From positions 12,342 through 76,341 of the forward strand of contig CAJTSD010000011.1 in NCBI GenBank assembly GCA_910578795.1: a stretch of DNA of 64,000 nt, in the 5' to 3' direction. Below, piece by piece: positions 24,674 to 33,972 of this stretch (positions are counted from its first letter, which is position 1; the number at the start of each line of letters is the position of its first letter). Position numbers and translations under genes: made by a program. This DNA comes from an uncultured Lachnospiraceae bacterium. Lineage in GTDB: Bacteria > Bacillota > Clostridia > Lachnospirales > Lachnospiraceae. Below the pieces are notes generated by a model. That model did not search any database. It saw only the letters and a program-made list of their open reading frames with translations, and was not told the DNA's origin.

Positions 24674-26290
24674 ATGCAAAAAGAACGGGGGACTAAAAAA
24701 ACAAAACGGTGGGTGTCAGCATTTCTGCTTGCAATGCTTTTGGCGGTATGTATTCCGGCAATGGCATTTGCGGCAAACGTTACATTGACGATAAACAATT
24801 GCGTTATCGCAGGTAAGGATGTAACTGTGACGGTATCAGGCGCGCCGGCACAGGCGGCGGACGGAATGTATTACTTGTTCGAATTGAAGCCATACGAAGA
24901 AGGAATCGGCGCGCGTCAGAATTACTGCGCGGCGGCTCCGGCAGCAGAGGCTGCAACATTTACGACATCGCTTGATTTTAATACGGCAAATTCCAAATTG
25001 TATTCGCGCTTTGTAGTAGCGGTTTTGGAAAACGGTGTATTTGTTCCGGTCAGCAATGAGTCGTACATCACAAATCCGGAAGCAGTTGCAGCGAAGGCAA
25101 CAGGCTATCCGGTGAGAAGCAAAAAGGGACTGACGGCAGATTGGCGGTATAGTACGGATTTGTCTGCGCTTGGCGCAGGTTTTGCTGCTTATGAGCTTGA
25201 CATTAGCAGATTTTTAGCAGGTGGTGGAACGAACTATACTTATAATGGTAAATCATATAGCTTTAATTCTAGTGTTGTCAGTGAGTACGATATTGTTTGC
25301 AAAAAATTTGCAAACGAAGGCTGCAACGTGGTTATGATTATCAAGAACTCCTTTAACCCTGCAACGGCGGATACGATTGCGCCTTTGGGACGCGTGCCGG
25401 GCAAGAACTGCTATGCGATGAACGTGTCGGAGCAGGCGGGCGCAGAGAAAATTGCGGCGCTGATGTCGTTTCTTGCAAACAGATATTCAGGCGGCAATGG
25501 AACCATTCACTCTTGGATTATCGGTAATGAAATCAATAACAATTCGCCGTGGCATTACGCGGGCAACATGGGAGAACAACAGTTCTTGGAGTATTATGCA
25601 AAAGAGTTCAGACTTTGCTATAATGCAATCAAGAGTCAGAATGCAGGCGCAAGAGTATTCATCAATATTGACCAGCGTTGGACGCATACAGACGCGAACA
25701 CGCTTGCATATAAGGGAAGGGACGTTTTAGACCATTTCGCACAGGCGATTAGTGCGACCGGAAATATTGACTGGGGATTATCAATCCACCCGCACCCGGT
25801 TCCGTTGTTTAACTGCCAGTTTTGGAATTTACCGCCCGGATATTCCGGAATGAGAAATCTTGTTGTTCATTCAGATGATACAAGAATGGTAAATCCGACA
25901 AACTTAGAGGTTGTTACGAACCATATGGCTCAGCCGTTCTTGCTTGCGCCAAGCGGCGCAGTGCGTCATATTCTGATTTCGGAAATGGGCTTTACATCGG
26001 CAAATCCGAGCCTGCCGACAGACCAAAATATTCAGGCGGCGGCAATGCAGTACGGATATAAGCTGGCTGCATCAAATCCGTTTATTGAAGGAATTGTCAT
26101 TCACAGGCAGATTGACCACGCGTCTGAGGTTGCAAATGACGGTATGGCAGTTGGTATCAGGGACGCCGGCGGAGCGCCGAAGGTATCGTTTAATATGTTC
26201 AAATTTATGGATACCGCTGACCCGACGTATGCGAACTTTGCACTGCCGTATATTGGCGCTTCAAGCTGGGCAGATGTGGGGTTGAATTAA
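24674..26290 (+). CDS. Secreted DUF5722 protein, glycoside-hydrolase-like
   Basis: A 538-residue exported protein with a signal peptide ending at about AMAFA (residue 33-34) and no anchor. A small beta domain (about 35-140) is followed by a TIM-barrel-like region. WIIGNEINN at about 277-285 and LISEMGFTS at about 436-444 place Glu residues as expected for the acid/base and nucleophile of clan GH-A. HPHPVPL also lies in the barrel. This fits the DUF5722 family, whose activity I do not know. A secreted glycan hydrolase is a reasonable inference. It is a single-gene unit with a terminator at 26322-26356. Confidence 0.8.
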   Translation: MQKERGTKKTKRWVSAFLLAMLLAVCIPAMAFAANVTLTINNCVIAGKDVTVTVSGAPAQAADGMYYLFELKPYEEGIGARQNYCAAAPAAEAATFTTSLDFNTANSKLYSRFVVAVLENGVFVPVSNESYITNPEAVAAKATGYPVRSKKGLTADWRYSTDLSALGAGFAAYELDISRFLAGGGTNYTYNGKSYSFNSSVVSEYDIVCKKFANEGCNVVMIIKNSFNPATADTIAPLGRVPGKNCYAMNVSEQAGAEKIAALMSFLANRYSGGNGTIHSWIIGNEINNNSPWHYAGNMGEQQFLEYYAKEFRLCYNAIKSQNAGARVFINIDQRWTHTDANTLAYKGRDVLDHFAQAISATGNIDWGLSIHPHPVPLFNCQFWNLPPGYSGMRNLVVHSDDTRMVNPTNLEVVTNHMAQPFLLAPSGAVRHILISEMGFTSANPSLPTDQNIQAAAMQYGYKLAASNPFIEGIVIHRQIDHASEVANDGMAVGIRDAGGAPKVSFNMFKFMDTADPTYANFALPYIGASSWADVGLN

Positions 26291-26321
26291 GGTCTTCTTA
26301 TTAAAAATGAATGAATTTCGT

Positions 26322-26356
26322 AAAACCGTCGGGGAACACCTCCGGCGGTTTTTTTA
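26322..26356 (+). terminator. Terminator after the DUF5722 gene
   Basis: The sequences aaaccgtcgggg and cctccggcggttttttt pair and end in seven T residues. The rest of the gap to 26560 holds short hairpins such as aaaaagc/gcttttt (26394-26410) and gagtgc/gcactc, and no gene. Confidence 0.85.
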
Positions 26357-26559
26357 TTTTATAGGAAAATGCAACAGCGTAAATCATTGAAACAAAAAGC
26401 GAAGCTTTTTGCAATCGAGTGCGCTGGCACTCAATTTTTTCATGCGCCCGATTTGCTTCTTTAGCCAATTTATAGTAGTTGCGCAGCATGGCGTTTTAGT
26501 GTAAACTGAAAAGGAAAATAGCATAAATTAGGATTGTTAATTCGGAAAGGGTATAAATA

Positions 26560-27726
26560 ATGGATACTATGAAACAAAGGAGGCGTATGCCACGGCAGGG
26601 CAGAGGCGGCAACATGGTTATTACCGTACTGCTTTTGATTACAACAGTAATATCCGCAACGCTTGCGGCAGTGTTTGGAATAGGGTATGTGCAGGGAAAT
26701 CAGGAGAGAGGAGCGCTTGTCGCAGAATATGAGGCGCGGATTGCGCAGCTTGAGGCGGCAGAGCCTGCAAATTCCGACAGTTTGGAGGTGCCGGAGGCGG
26801 ACACAGATACGACATCAAAAGAGTATGTCGAAGTTATGGGAGACGGCGAAAATGCAATTGACATCAGCGCGCTGCTTCAAGACAAGGAAGATGAGCTGGA
26901 AGCGTCGATTAAGGAGCGCATGAAAGAGCTTGTCATGGCGGAAGACGGCAGCCCTCTGAAAATGCTGCGTTCGTTTTTTCCGGAAAATCTGATTTACGCC
27001 GATAAAGACGAGTATGTGTTTGCGCCTGTTCTTGACGGAGTGAAAAAGCACAATTACTTAGAGGAAAATTTCGTGGAAACGGACGATGGAGAGATGCAGT
27101 ACATAGAAAACGGCACGGTTGTTTCACACAAGGGGATCGACGTGTCGAAGTATCAGGGCGACATTGACTGGACAGCGGTGGCATCGGACGGTGTGGAGTA
27201 TGCCTTTGTGCGGCTTGGACTGCGTGGATACGGTTCGGGGAAGCTGGTGCTTGACGAGTATTTTGACCAAAATATGCGCGGTGCAGATGCAGCGGGAATT
27301 AAGACGGGCGTCTATTTCTTCACGCAGGCAATAACCGTTGAGGAGGCAGTTGAGGAGGCGGATTATGTGCTTGATAACATTAAGGACTATAATGTGTCCT
27401 ACCCGATTGTGTTTGACGTGGAAATGATTGTCAACGATGATGGCAGGGCAAATGAGCTTTCGCAGAAAGACCGCACGGACATTGCGATTGCATTTTGCGA
27501 TAAAATCAAGGCAGCGGGCTATACGCCGATGATTTATGGTAATGTGAAATGTTTCACGAAGCTGCTGGATATGACACGGCTCAATGATTATGAAAAGTGG
27601 TATGCTTTTTATGATGATTATATGTATATGCCGTATGAAGTAGGAATTTGGCAGTACACGGAAAAGGGAACGGTAGCAGGAATCAATACGGGCGTTGACC
27701 TTAATATTTCTTATAAAGAATATTAG
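26560..27726 (+). CDS. Membrane-anchored GH25 lysozyme (muramidase)
   Basis: Cleaves the beta-1,4 link of peptidoglycan at the cell surface. The 388 residues have a basic N-terminus, one membrane segment (about 20-45), a coiled and acidic stalk (about 48-130), and a GH25 barrel from about 188 to the end. GIDVSKYQGDIDW holds catalytic Asp194, and YPIVFDVEM supplies the DxE pair. An intact GIWQYTEKG motif and a final DLN are also typical. A role in wall remodelling or spore development is inferred. The sirtuin gene follows after 39 bases. Confidence 0.92.
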   Translation: MDTMKQRRRMPRQGRGGNMVITVLLLITTVISATLAAVFGIGYVQGNQERGALVAEYEARIAQLEAAEPANSDSLEVPEADTDTTSKEYVEVMGDGENAIDISALLQDKEDELEASIKERMKELVMAEDGSPLKMLRSFFPENLIYADKDEYVFAPVLDGVKKHNYLEENFVETDDGEMQYIENGTVVSHKGIDVSKYQGDIDWTAVASDGVEYAFVRLGLRGYGSGKLVLDEYFDQNMRGADAAGIKTGVYFFTQAITVEEAVEEADYVLDNIKDYNVSYPIVFDVEMIVNDDGRANELSQKDRTDIAIAFCDKIKAAGYTPMIYGNVKCFTKLLDMTRLNDYEKWYAFYDDYMYMPYEVGIWQYTEKGTVAGINTGVDLNISYKEY

Positions 27727-27765
27727 ATAAAAAGATTATATTTTGGGAATGGAGGTTTTTGCGAA

Positions 27766-28488
27766 ATGAATGAGGGAATTGAAAAACTGCAGAAAATGAT
27801 TGACGAGAGCGAGCGGATTGTGTTTTTTGGAGGTGCGGGTGTTTCGACGGAAAGCGGTATTCCTGATTTTCGAAGTGTGGACGGACTTTATAATCAGAAA
27901 TATGACTATCCGCCTGAAACCATTTTGAGCCATACCTTCTATGTAGAAAGACCGGATGAGTTTTTCCGCTTTTACAGGGACAAAATGCTGTTTACCGACG
28001 CGAAGCCCAATGCGGCGCATATTGCGCTTGCAAAGCTTGAGGAAGCCGGAAAGCTGACAGCGGTTGTGACGCAGAATATCGACGGACTTCACCAGTCGGC
28101 GGGGAGCAAAACGGTTTTTGAGCTGCACGGCAGCGTGTTAAGAAATTATTGTGAAAAATGTCACAAATTCCATGATATTGACGCGATTTTAAATTCCACA
28201 GGAGTCCCCACTTGCGAGTGCGGCGGAAGGATTAAACCGGACGTGGTGCTTTATGAGGAAGGACTTGACCAAAATACGCTGTCGGGCGCAGTGCGGGCAA
28301 TCAGCGAGGCGGATATGCTGATTATCGGCGGAACGTCCCTTGCGGTGTATCCTGCGGCGGGGCTGATTGACTACTACCGCGGCAATAAGCTTGTGCTGAT
28401 TAACAAGACGCCGACGGCGCGCGACACGATGGCGAATTTGGTGATTACCGACAGTATTGGGGAAGTGTTTTCACAGATTAAGATTTGA
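27766..28488 (+). CDS. NAD-dependent protein deacylase, sirtuin family
   Basis: Removes acyl groups from lysine using NAD+. The 240 residues have GAGVSTESGIPDFRS for NAD binding near the N-terminus, TQNIDGLHQ at about 104-112, catalytic His121 in LHGS and a four-Cys zinc site (YCEKC, then CECGG). The TSLAVYPAAGL segment closes the Rossmann fold. Length is typical of class U/M bacterial sirtuins (CobB/SrtN). The ATG follows a ggaggt-like site, 39 bases after the GH25 gene, so co-transcription is possible. Confidence 0.93.
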   Translation: MNEGIEKLQKMIDESERIVFFGGAGVSTESGIPDFRSVDGLYNQKYDYPPETILSHTFYVERPDEFFRFYRDKMLFTDAKPNAAHIALAKLEEAGKLTAVVTQNIDGLHQSAGSKTVFELHGSVLRNYCEKCHKFHDIDAILNSTGVPTCECGGRIKPDVVLYEEGLDQNTLSGAVRAISEADMLIIGGTSLAVYPAAGLIDYYRGNKLVLINKTPTARDTMANLVITDSIGEVFSQIKI

Positions 28489-28528
28489 GAGCGCATTTTA
28501 TGTGCGTAAAAGGAGCGCGGTTTCAGAA

Positions 28529-28879
28529 ATGAAGGAACGAATTGTAGGCTATCGCAGGCGGATTGACACGCTTTTGGCAAACCCGCCAACGGACGCGGAT
28601 TGGGAGCTGATTTTGCAGGAGCACCTGACACAAGTGTCATTTTTTCAGCACGAGCGTCTGATTCATTTAATCGTTACAGTGACGTTTGCGGTTTTGACAA
28701 CGATTGCATTGGCGATTTATTGCATTGCGGAGTACATACCGGTTTTGGCGTTAATGGCGCTGCTCTTGATACTGCTGATTCCGTATATCGGACATTATTA
28801 TACATTGGAAAACGAAGTGCAGAAAATGTACGGGCAGTATGATGAGATATGGGGCAAAGTCAATGAGGAAAAGAGGTAA
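28529..28879 (+). CDS. Small two-helix membrane protein, function unknown
   Basis: A 116-residue protein. The ATG at 28529 follows aggagcg, and the longer in-frame extension upstream overlaps the sirtuin end and lacks a site. It has a soluble N-terminus (about 1-45), two hydrophobic segments (about 46-66 and 71-90) and a charged C-terminus. I recognise no domain. It is 40 bases after the sirtuin gene and 51 before the DUF951 gene, so likely part of the same transcript. Confidence 0.65.
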   Translation: MKERIVGYRRRIDTLLANPPTDADWELILQEHLTQVSFFQHERLIHLIVTVTFAVLTTIALAIYCIAEYIPVLALMALLLILLIPYIGHYYTLENEVQKMYGQYDEIWGKVNEEKR

Positions 28880-28930
28880 CTGTGAAAAAGAATTTTTTTC
28901 ACAGTGCGCGCGGGAATGGAGGGTGTTGTA

Positions 28931-29122
28931 ATGGAATATGAAGTAGGGGACATTGTGAAACTGAAAAAAAAGCACCCGTGCGGCAGCTTTGACTGGGAAA
29001 TTCTGCGCGTCGGTGCGGATTTCCGGCTGAAATGCACAGGCTGCGGACATCAGATTATGCTTGCGCGCCGACAGGTCGAGAAGAGCACAAAGCAATTGTC
29101 AAAGCGTCAACAGGAGCATTGA
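28931..29122 (+). CDS. DUF951 family protein
   Basis: A 63-residue protein, starting at the ATG at 28931 after ggaggg rather than at an in-frame ATG 27 bases earlier. It has the DUF951 pattern: YEVGDIVKLKKKHPCGSF, then WEILRVGADFRLKCTGCGH. This family sits near rpsF in many clostridia and is often annotated as a possible nucleic-acid-binding protein. Cys15, Cys38 and Cys41 could hold a metal. Function is not established. Confidence 0.88.
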   Translation: MEYEVGDIVKLKKKHPCGSFDWEILRVGADFRLKCTGCGHQIMLARRQVEKSTKQLSKRQQEH

Positions 29123-29167
29123 CCAGAAAAATTGTAAGAAAATATGTAAGAAAATATTGGTAAAGAC

Positions 29168-29196
29168 TTGCAAAATAATACAAGCTATGGTATCAT
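29168..29196 (+). promoter_or_regulatory. Promoter of the rpsF-ssb-rpsR operon
   Basis: TTGCAA (29168-29173), a 17-base spacer and TATCAT (29191-29196), followed by a leader of about 70 bases before rpsF. Ribosomal S6:S18 leaders can be autoregulatory in other bacteria. I could not confirm the motif here. Confidence 0.6.
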
Positions 29197-29271
29197 AAAT
29201 TTTCGTGATATATAAAAAATCCTTGCTTTTCTGAAGAGGGGAAAGGCCAGAGACCAAAAGGAGGTAACAAG

Positions 29272-29562
29272 ATGAACAAATATGAATTAGCCGTTGTTGT
29301 CAGCGCGAAGCTTGAGGACGATGACAGAGCAGCTACCGTCGAGAAAGTGAAAAACATGATTACAAGACATGGCGGTACAATCACAAACGTTGACGAGTGG
29401 GGTAAGAAGAGACTTGCTTACGAAGTACGTAAGATGAAGGAAGCTTTCTACTATTTCATTCAGTTTGATGGCGAAGCAAATGTTCCGGCTGAAGTTGAGT
29501 CAAGAATTCGTCTCAACGAGAATGTTGTCAGATATTTGTGCGTTAGACAGGACGAGGAATAG
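29272..29562 (+). CDS. rpsF: Ribosomal protein bS6
   Basis: Small-subunit ribosomal protein that pairs with bS18 on the platform. The 96 residues show the ferredoxin-like fold with KYELAVVVSAKLEDD at the start and RLNENVVRYLCVR near the end. The ATG follows an ideal aaaggaggt. It begins the conserved rpsF-ssb-rpsR operon. Confidence 0.97.
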   Translation: MNKYELAVVVSAKLEDDDRAATVEKVKNMITRHGGTITNVDEWGKKRLAYEVRKMKEAFYYFIQFDGEANVPAEVESRIRLNENVVRYLCVRQDEE

Positions 29563-29605
29563 AAAGTACGCAGATAGGACTGCGTATCGTGGGAGAACTT
29601 AAAAT

Positions 29606-30064
29606 ATGAATAAAGTAATTTTAATGGGACGCTTAACAAGAGATCCTGAGGTAAGATATACACAAGGCGATAATCAGATGGCAATTGCAAGATATACGCT
29701 TGCGGTTGACAGACGGTTTAACCGCAGCGGTGATGACAGCACAGCGGATTTTATTTCGTGTGTTGCGTTTGGCAAGTCGGGAGAATTTGCAGAACGGTAT
29801 CTGCGCAAGGGTACGAAGATTGCCGTGACAGGTCGTATTCAGACCGGAAGCTATACCAATAAGGACGGCGTAAAAGTTTATACCACAGACGTTGTTGTTG
29901 AAGATCAGGAGTTTGCGGAGAGCAAAAACAGTAGCGGTAATAGTACTGGCAGTTTTGACGGAAACTATGGCGGCGGAAACAGCAGCCAGCCTGCACCGAT
30001 GGCGGCAGGAGACGGTTTTATGAATATTCCGGACGGAATAGACGAGGAATTACCGTTTAACTAA
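29606..30064 (+). CDS. ssb: Single-stranded DNA-binding protein
   Basis: Binds single-stranded DNA in replication, repair and recombination. The 152 residues have the OB-fold start MNKVILMGRLTRDPEVRY, with DFISCVAFGKSGEFAERYL and GRIQTGSYTNKDG. A Ser/Gly/Asn-rich linker (about 108-138) follows, and the acidic tip DEELPFN recruits partner proteins. It sits between rpsF and rpsR, as in other Bacillota. Confidence 0.97.
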   Translation: MNKVILMGRLTRDPEVRYTQGDNQMAIARYTLAVDRRFNRSGDDSTADFISCVAFGKSGEFAERYLRKGTKIAVTGRIQTGSYTNKDGVKVYTTDVVVEDQEFAESKNSSGNSTGSFDGNYGGGNSSQPAPMAAGDGFMNIPDGIDEELPFN

Positions 30065-30104
30065 TCCTGAATGATTTGAGATTTTAAAGATAGGAGGCTT
30101 TATC

Positions 30105-30368
30105 ATGGCTTTTAATAAAACTGAGAAGACTGATTCTCCGATGAAGAGAAGAGGCGGTATTCGTAGAAGAAAAAAAGTTTGCGTATTTTGCGGCAAGGAC
30201 AATGTAATTGATTATAAGGATACGGCAAAGTTAAAGAGATATGTATCTGAGAGGGGTAAAATTCTTCCGAGAAGAATTACAGGCAACTGTGCAAAGCATC
30301 AGAGAGCTCTTACAGTAGCAATTAAGCGTGCACGTCACTTAGCGCTTATGCCTTACACGATTGATTAA
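30105..30368 (+). CDS. rpsR: Ribosomal protein bS18
   Basis: Small-subunit protein, 87 residues, with the conserved IDYKDTAKLKRYVSERGKILPRR block and HQRALTVAIKRARHLALMPY at the C-terminus. CVFCGKD near residue 26 retains two cysteines, suggesting the zinc-type paralogue. The ATG follows aggaggct. It ends at a terminator. Confidence 0.97.
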   Translation: MAFNKTEKTDSPMKRRGGIRRRKKVCVFCGKDNVIDYKDTAKLKRYVSERGKILPRRITGNCAKHQRALTVAIKRARHLALMPYTID

Positions 30369-30381
30369 GACAAAAAAAGAG

Positions 30382-30419
30382 AAACCAATGAACGCATATC
30401 ACTGTTCATTGGTTTTTTT
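30382..30419 (+). terminator. Terminator of rpsF-ssb-rpsR
   Basis: The sequences aaaccaatgaac and gttcattggttttttt form a strong stem with a T run, 13 bases after rpsR. Confidence 0.9.
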
Positions 30420-30457
30420 CATCATTTTAAGTTGTAAATAGAGGAGGAGCGGCAAAT

Positions 30458-31708
30458 ATGGAAGATCAGAAGTATTCCACAGTTATTGAAAATTTTTTGC
30501 GCTATGTAAAAATAGATACCCAATCTCTTGAGAAATATTCCGACAAAACCCCTTCTACGGAAAAGCAGAGAAATTTGGCGTGTCTTTTACGGGATGAACT
30601 TTTGGAAATGGGGGCATCTAATGTGCGTTACGATGAGGAGCACTGTTATGTCTATGCGGAAATCCCGCCCAATCTGCTTATTAAAAGGAGAGTTCCAGCC
30701 ATTGGCTTTATTGCACATATTGACACGTCCGAGGCAGTGAGCGGGACGGATGTCAGACCGCATATTGTCAAGCAGTATGATGGGACGGACATTGTGCTCA
30801 ATGAAGAACGCAATATTGTGACACGCGTGTCAGAATTTCCGATGCTGAAGGAATGCATAGGAAAGAGCCTGATTGTTACAGATGGAAATACGCTGCTTGG
30901 CGGTGATGACAAAGCAGGTGTTGCAGAAATCATGGCAATGGCAGAATATTTTCTGAAGCATCCTGAGGTAAAGCACGGAAAAATATGTATTGGTTTCACC
31001 CCGGATGAAGAGGTTGGGAATGGTGTGGAGTATTTTGACATCGACGGCTTTGGCGCTGACTATGCATATACGGTTGACGGCGGAGAGATTGGCGATATAA
31101 GTTATGAGTGCTTTAATGCGGCAGGGGCAACGCTTATGGTAAGAGGGAAAAGCGTTCATCCGGGTTCTGCGAAAAATATTATGAAAAATGCTGTGAAGCT
31201 TGCATATGAATTTATTTCCATGCTTCCTGACGAGTGCCCTGAGAATACAGAAGGGTATGAGGGATTTTATCATGTGGACAGCATTGAGGGAAATGTGGAG
31301 AATACAACAGTAGAATTCATTATACGCGACCACAACAGTGAGCTGTTTGAACAGAGGAAACAGATTGTTAAAGATTGTGTTGCGCAGCTGAATGAAAAAT
31401 ATGGTGAAAAGCTTTTTGAGCTTGAAATCAAGGAGCAGTATCGCAATATGCGTGAGATGATTGAGAAGGAAATGCATATCGTTGACAATGTAGTTGAAGC
31501 GATGAAACGTGCAGGCGTAGAGCCGAAGATTTCACCCATCCGCGGAGGCACTGATGGGGCTAGGCTATCTTTTGAGGGACTTTTATGTCCGAACATATGC
31601 ACTGGATCAGAGGGGCATCATGGAAGAAATGAATTTGCGTGTATTGAGGATATGGAAACAATTGTAGAGATATTGAAAAATATTGTATTACTTCCTTGTG
31701 GTGTGTGA
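30458..31708 (+). CDS. pepT: Peptidase T (tripeptide aminopeptidase)
   Basis: Cytoplasmic zinc exopeptidase (family M20B) that removes the N-terminal residue from tripeptides. The 416 residues match full-length PepT. The metal and catalytic residues lie in GFIAHIDTSEA (about 82-92), LGGDDKAG (about 148-155) and FTPDEEVGNG (about 180-189), and PIRGGTDGARLSF is near the C-terminus. The ATG follows gaggaggag. It is a single-gene unit after the rpsR terminator. Confidence 0.95.
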   Translation: MEDQKYSTVIENFLRYVKIDTQSLEKYSDKTPSTEKQRNLACLLRDELLEMGASNVRYDEEHCYVYAEIPPNLLIKRRVPAIGFIAHIDTSEAVSGTDVRPHIVKQYDGTDIVLNEERNIVTRVSEFPMLKECIGKSLIVTDGNTLLGGDDKAGVAEIMAMAEYFLKHPEVKHGKICIGFTPDEEVGNGVEYFDIDGFGADYAYTVDGGEIGDISYECFNAAGATLMVRGKSVHPGSAKNIMKNAVKLAYEFISMLPDECPENTEGYEGFYHVDSIEGNVENTTVEFIIRDHNSELFEQRKQIVKDCVAQLNEKYGEKLFELEIKEQYRNMREMIEKEMHIVDNVVEAMKRAGVEPKISPIRGGTDGARLSFEGLLCPNICTGSEGHHGRNEFACIEDMETIVEILKNIVLLPCGV

Positions 31709-31906
31709 TATGTAAAATATGCTGCATGCCCGGGACTTTTCCGCATTGCTGCGTAAAAACCGCGGTTTTGGCAAACATGTGTATATTAAGACAAAATATG
31801 CTATGGAACTTTGATTAAATTGATGTTATACTAAAATAGTATCAACAGATATAATTTAATACAAATCAGGAAAAATCCCGGCAGAAGTTCGCGGGAGGTA
31901 TTATAC

Positions 31907-33952
31907 ATGAATAGAAAAATTAAACTGAAAGGGCATTTGAAGGAATACCTTCAAACAACCCTGTTGCTGGGAGTATTCCTGGCAGTAGTGAATGTGGGAG
32001 TTTATTTTTTAAACATCTCGGCAGGAATATGTGTATCCGGTTTTTTGGTAGTATATTTGATTGTGACAAGCATACTGTTGTGTCGCAGTAAGCCTGTTAT
32101 TATGAATGAGTTTATCGACTTTGCCACACAGTATGGGCAAGTACAGAGCAAGCTTTTGAAGGAGCTTGACCTTGCGTATGTGCTGATGGATGAAACAGGC
32201 AGGATTATTTGGACGAATGAGGCATTTGGGCATATTATACATAAGGATAAGGAATGGCGAAGACCAATTTCCGCCGTGTTCCCTACAGTAACGAAGGAAA
32301 AGCTGGGGTTTGAGCAGGAGCTTGAATTGGATATCATGTTTGAAGAACGTGAGTATAATTTCAAGTTAAAGCGGGTATCGATACAAGAGGTGCTGGATAA
32401 CAGCCAGATTTTGGAAACCAGTGAAGATAAGGCATATCTCATCGCGGGATATCTCTATGATGAAACGGATTTAAAGAGAGCCTTAAGGGAGATTGATGAT
32501 CAAAGTCTTGCGGTCGGAATGATTTATATTGATAATTATGATGAGGCGCTTGAGAGTGTGGAGGATGTGCGGCGGTCGCTGCTAATGGCACTGATTGACA
32601 GAAGAATTAACAAATATTTGTTTGCGCTGGACTGTATTGTGCGGAAAACAGAGAAGGACAAGTATTTTGTCATTATGAGAAAATCGGCGGTGCATGCATT
32701 AAAGGAATCCCGATTTGATCTTCTCGAGGATGTTAAGACTGTCAATATCGGAAATGAGATGGCAGTGACTGTCAGTATCGGTGTAGGGCTTGATGCGCCT
32801 ACTTATGCGCAAAAGTGTGATTTTGCCCGTACGGCAATTGATTTGGCGCTTGGGCGCGGCGGTGACCAGGCGGTTGTAAAAACGCCGGATTCGATTATAT
32901 ACTATGGAGGAAAGAGTCAGCAGATTGAAAAGAGCACACGCGTAAAAGCAAGAGTAAAGGCAAATGCCCTTCAGGAAATTATCAGCAGTAAGGATAAGGT
33001 GCTTGTTATGGGACACAGGCTTTCCGATGCGGATGCGTTTGGCGCGGCGGTGGGTATTAGTTGTGTGGCAAGAGCGCTTAATAAAAAGTGTTATATTGTG
33101 ATTAATGACATTACGTCTTCCGTGAAGCCTCTTGTGGAGCTCGTCAGAGAAAAAAATGCATATGAAGAAGATTTTATTATCAGCAGTTCGGATGCACTGG
33201 AACTTTCAGACAGCAGTACAGTGCTTGTGGTAGTTGATGTGAATAAGCCAAGTATTACGGAATGTCCCGAGCTGATTAAAAACTGCCGTACCGTAGTGGT
33301 GCTTGATCATCACAGGCAGAGCTCTGAGGTGATTGAAAACGCTACGCTGTCATACGTGGAACCGTATGCGTCCAGTACCTGTGAGATGGTTGCAGAGGTT
33401 CTTCAATATATTGCAGGCGGAAGCGTGAAGGTGAAAAGTAACGAGGCAGACTGTATTTATTCGGGGATCATGGTTGATACCAATAATTATACGGCAAAAA
33501 CGGGCGTTCGAACATTTGAGGCGGCAGCATTTTTGAGAAGATGCGGTGCGGATGTCACAAGAGTACGCAAGATGTTCCGGGATGGCGCTACAGAGTACAA
33601 GGCAAAGGCTGAAACGGTCAGAAATGCTGAAATATACAGAAATGCATATGCGATGGGAATCTGTCCTACGGAGGGCTTGGAGAGTCCGACGGAAATCGGT
33701 GCACAGGCGGCAAACGAGCTTTTAGGCATCAATGGCATTAAAGCAAGCTTTGTTGCAACAGAATACAACGGAAAAATTTACATTTCCGCAAGGTCAATTG
33801 ATGAGGTAAATGTACAGGTTATTATGGAGCGGCTTGGCGGCGGCGGTCATATGAATATTGCGGGGGCGCAGCTACAGGATGTGTCGCCTGAACGGGCGGT
33901 TGCGATTATTAAGCAGACCGTGAGTGAAATGCTTGAAGAGGGCGCGATATAG
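31907..33952 (+). CDS. gdpP: Cyclic-di-AMP phosphodiesterase GdpP
   Basis: Membrane enzyme hydrolysing c-di-AMP to pApA, controlling potassium and osmotic balance and wall stress. The 681 residues have two membrane segments (about 16-36 and 38-56), a PAS-like domain (about 80-150) and a degenerate GGDEF domain (about 175-335). A DHH-DHHA1 catalytic part follows, with GHRLSDADAFG from 369 to 379, the metal-binding DHH at 467-469 and GGGGHMNIAG at about 643-652. All key catalytic motifs are present. rplI starts 20 bases later, so this is the first gene of the classic gdpP-rplI-dnaB operon. Confidence 0.96.
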   Translation: MNRKIKLKGHLKEYLQTTLLLGVFLAVVNVGVYFLNISAGICVSGFLVVYLIVTSILLCRSKPVIMNEFIDFATQYGQVQSKLLKELDLAYVLMDETGRIIWTNEAFGHIIHKDKEWRRPISAVFPTVTKEKLGFEQELELDIMFEEREYNFKLKRVSIQEVLDNSQILETSEDKAYLIAGYLYDETDLKRALREIDDQSLAVGMIYIDNYDEALESVEDVRRSLLMALIDRRINKYLFALDCIVRKTEKDKYFVIMRKSAVHALKESRFDLLEDVKTVNIGNEMAVTVSIGVGLDAPTYAQKCDFARTAIDLALGRGGDQAVVKTPDSIIYYGGKSQQIEKSTRVKARVKANALQEIISSKDKVLVMGHRLSDADAFGAAVGISCVARALNKKCYIVINDITSSVKPLVELVREKNAYEEDFIISSSDALELSDSSTVLVVVDVNKPSITECPELIKNCRTVVVLDHHRQSSEVIENATLSYVEPYASSTCEMVAEVLQYIAGGSVKVKSNEADCIYSGIMVDTNNYTAKTGVRTFEAAAFLRRCGADVTRVRKMFRDGATEYKAKAETVRNAEIYRNAYAMGICPTEGLESPTEIGAQAANELLGINGIKASFVATEYNGKIYISARSIDEVNVQVIMERLGGGGHMNIAGAQLQDVSPERAVAIIKQTVSEMLEEGAI

Positions 33953-33972
33953 GCAGGAATGGAGGATTACCA

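Noticed and set aside
29196..29271. S6:S18 autoregulatory leader motif before rpsF
   Set aside because: The leader is present but I could not find the expected conserved loop with confidence.
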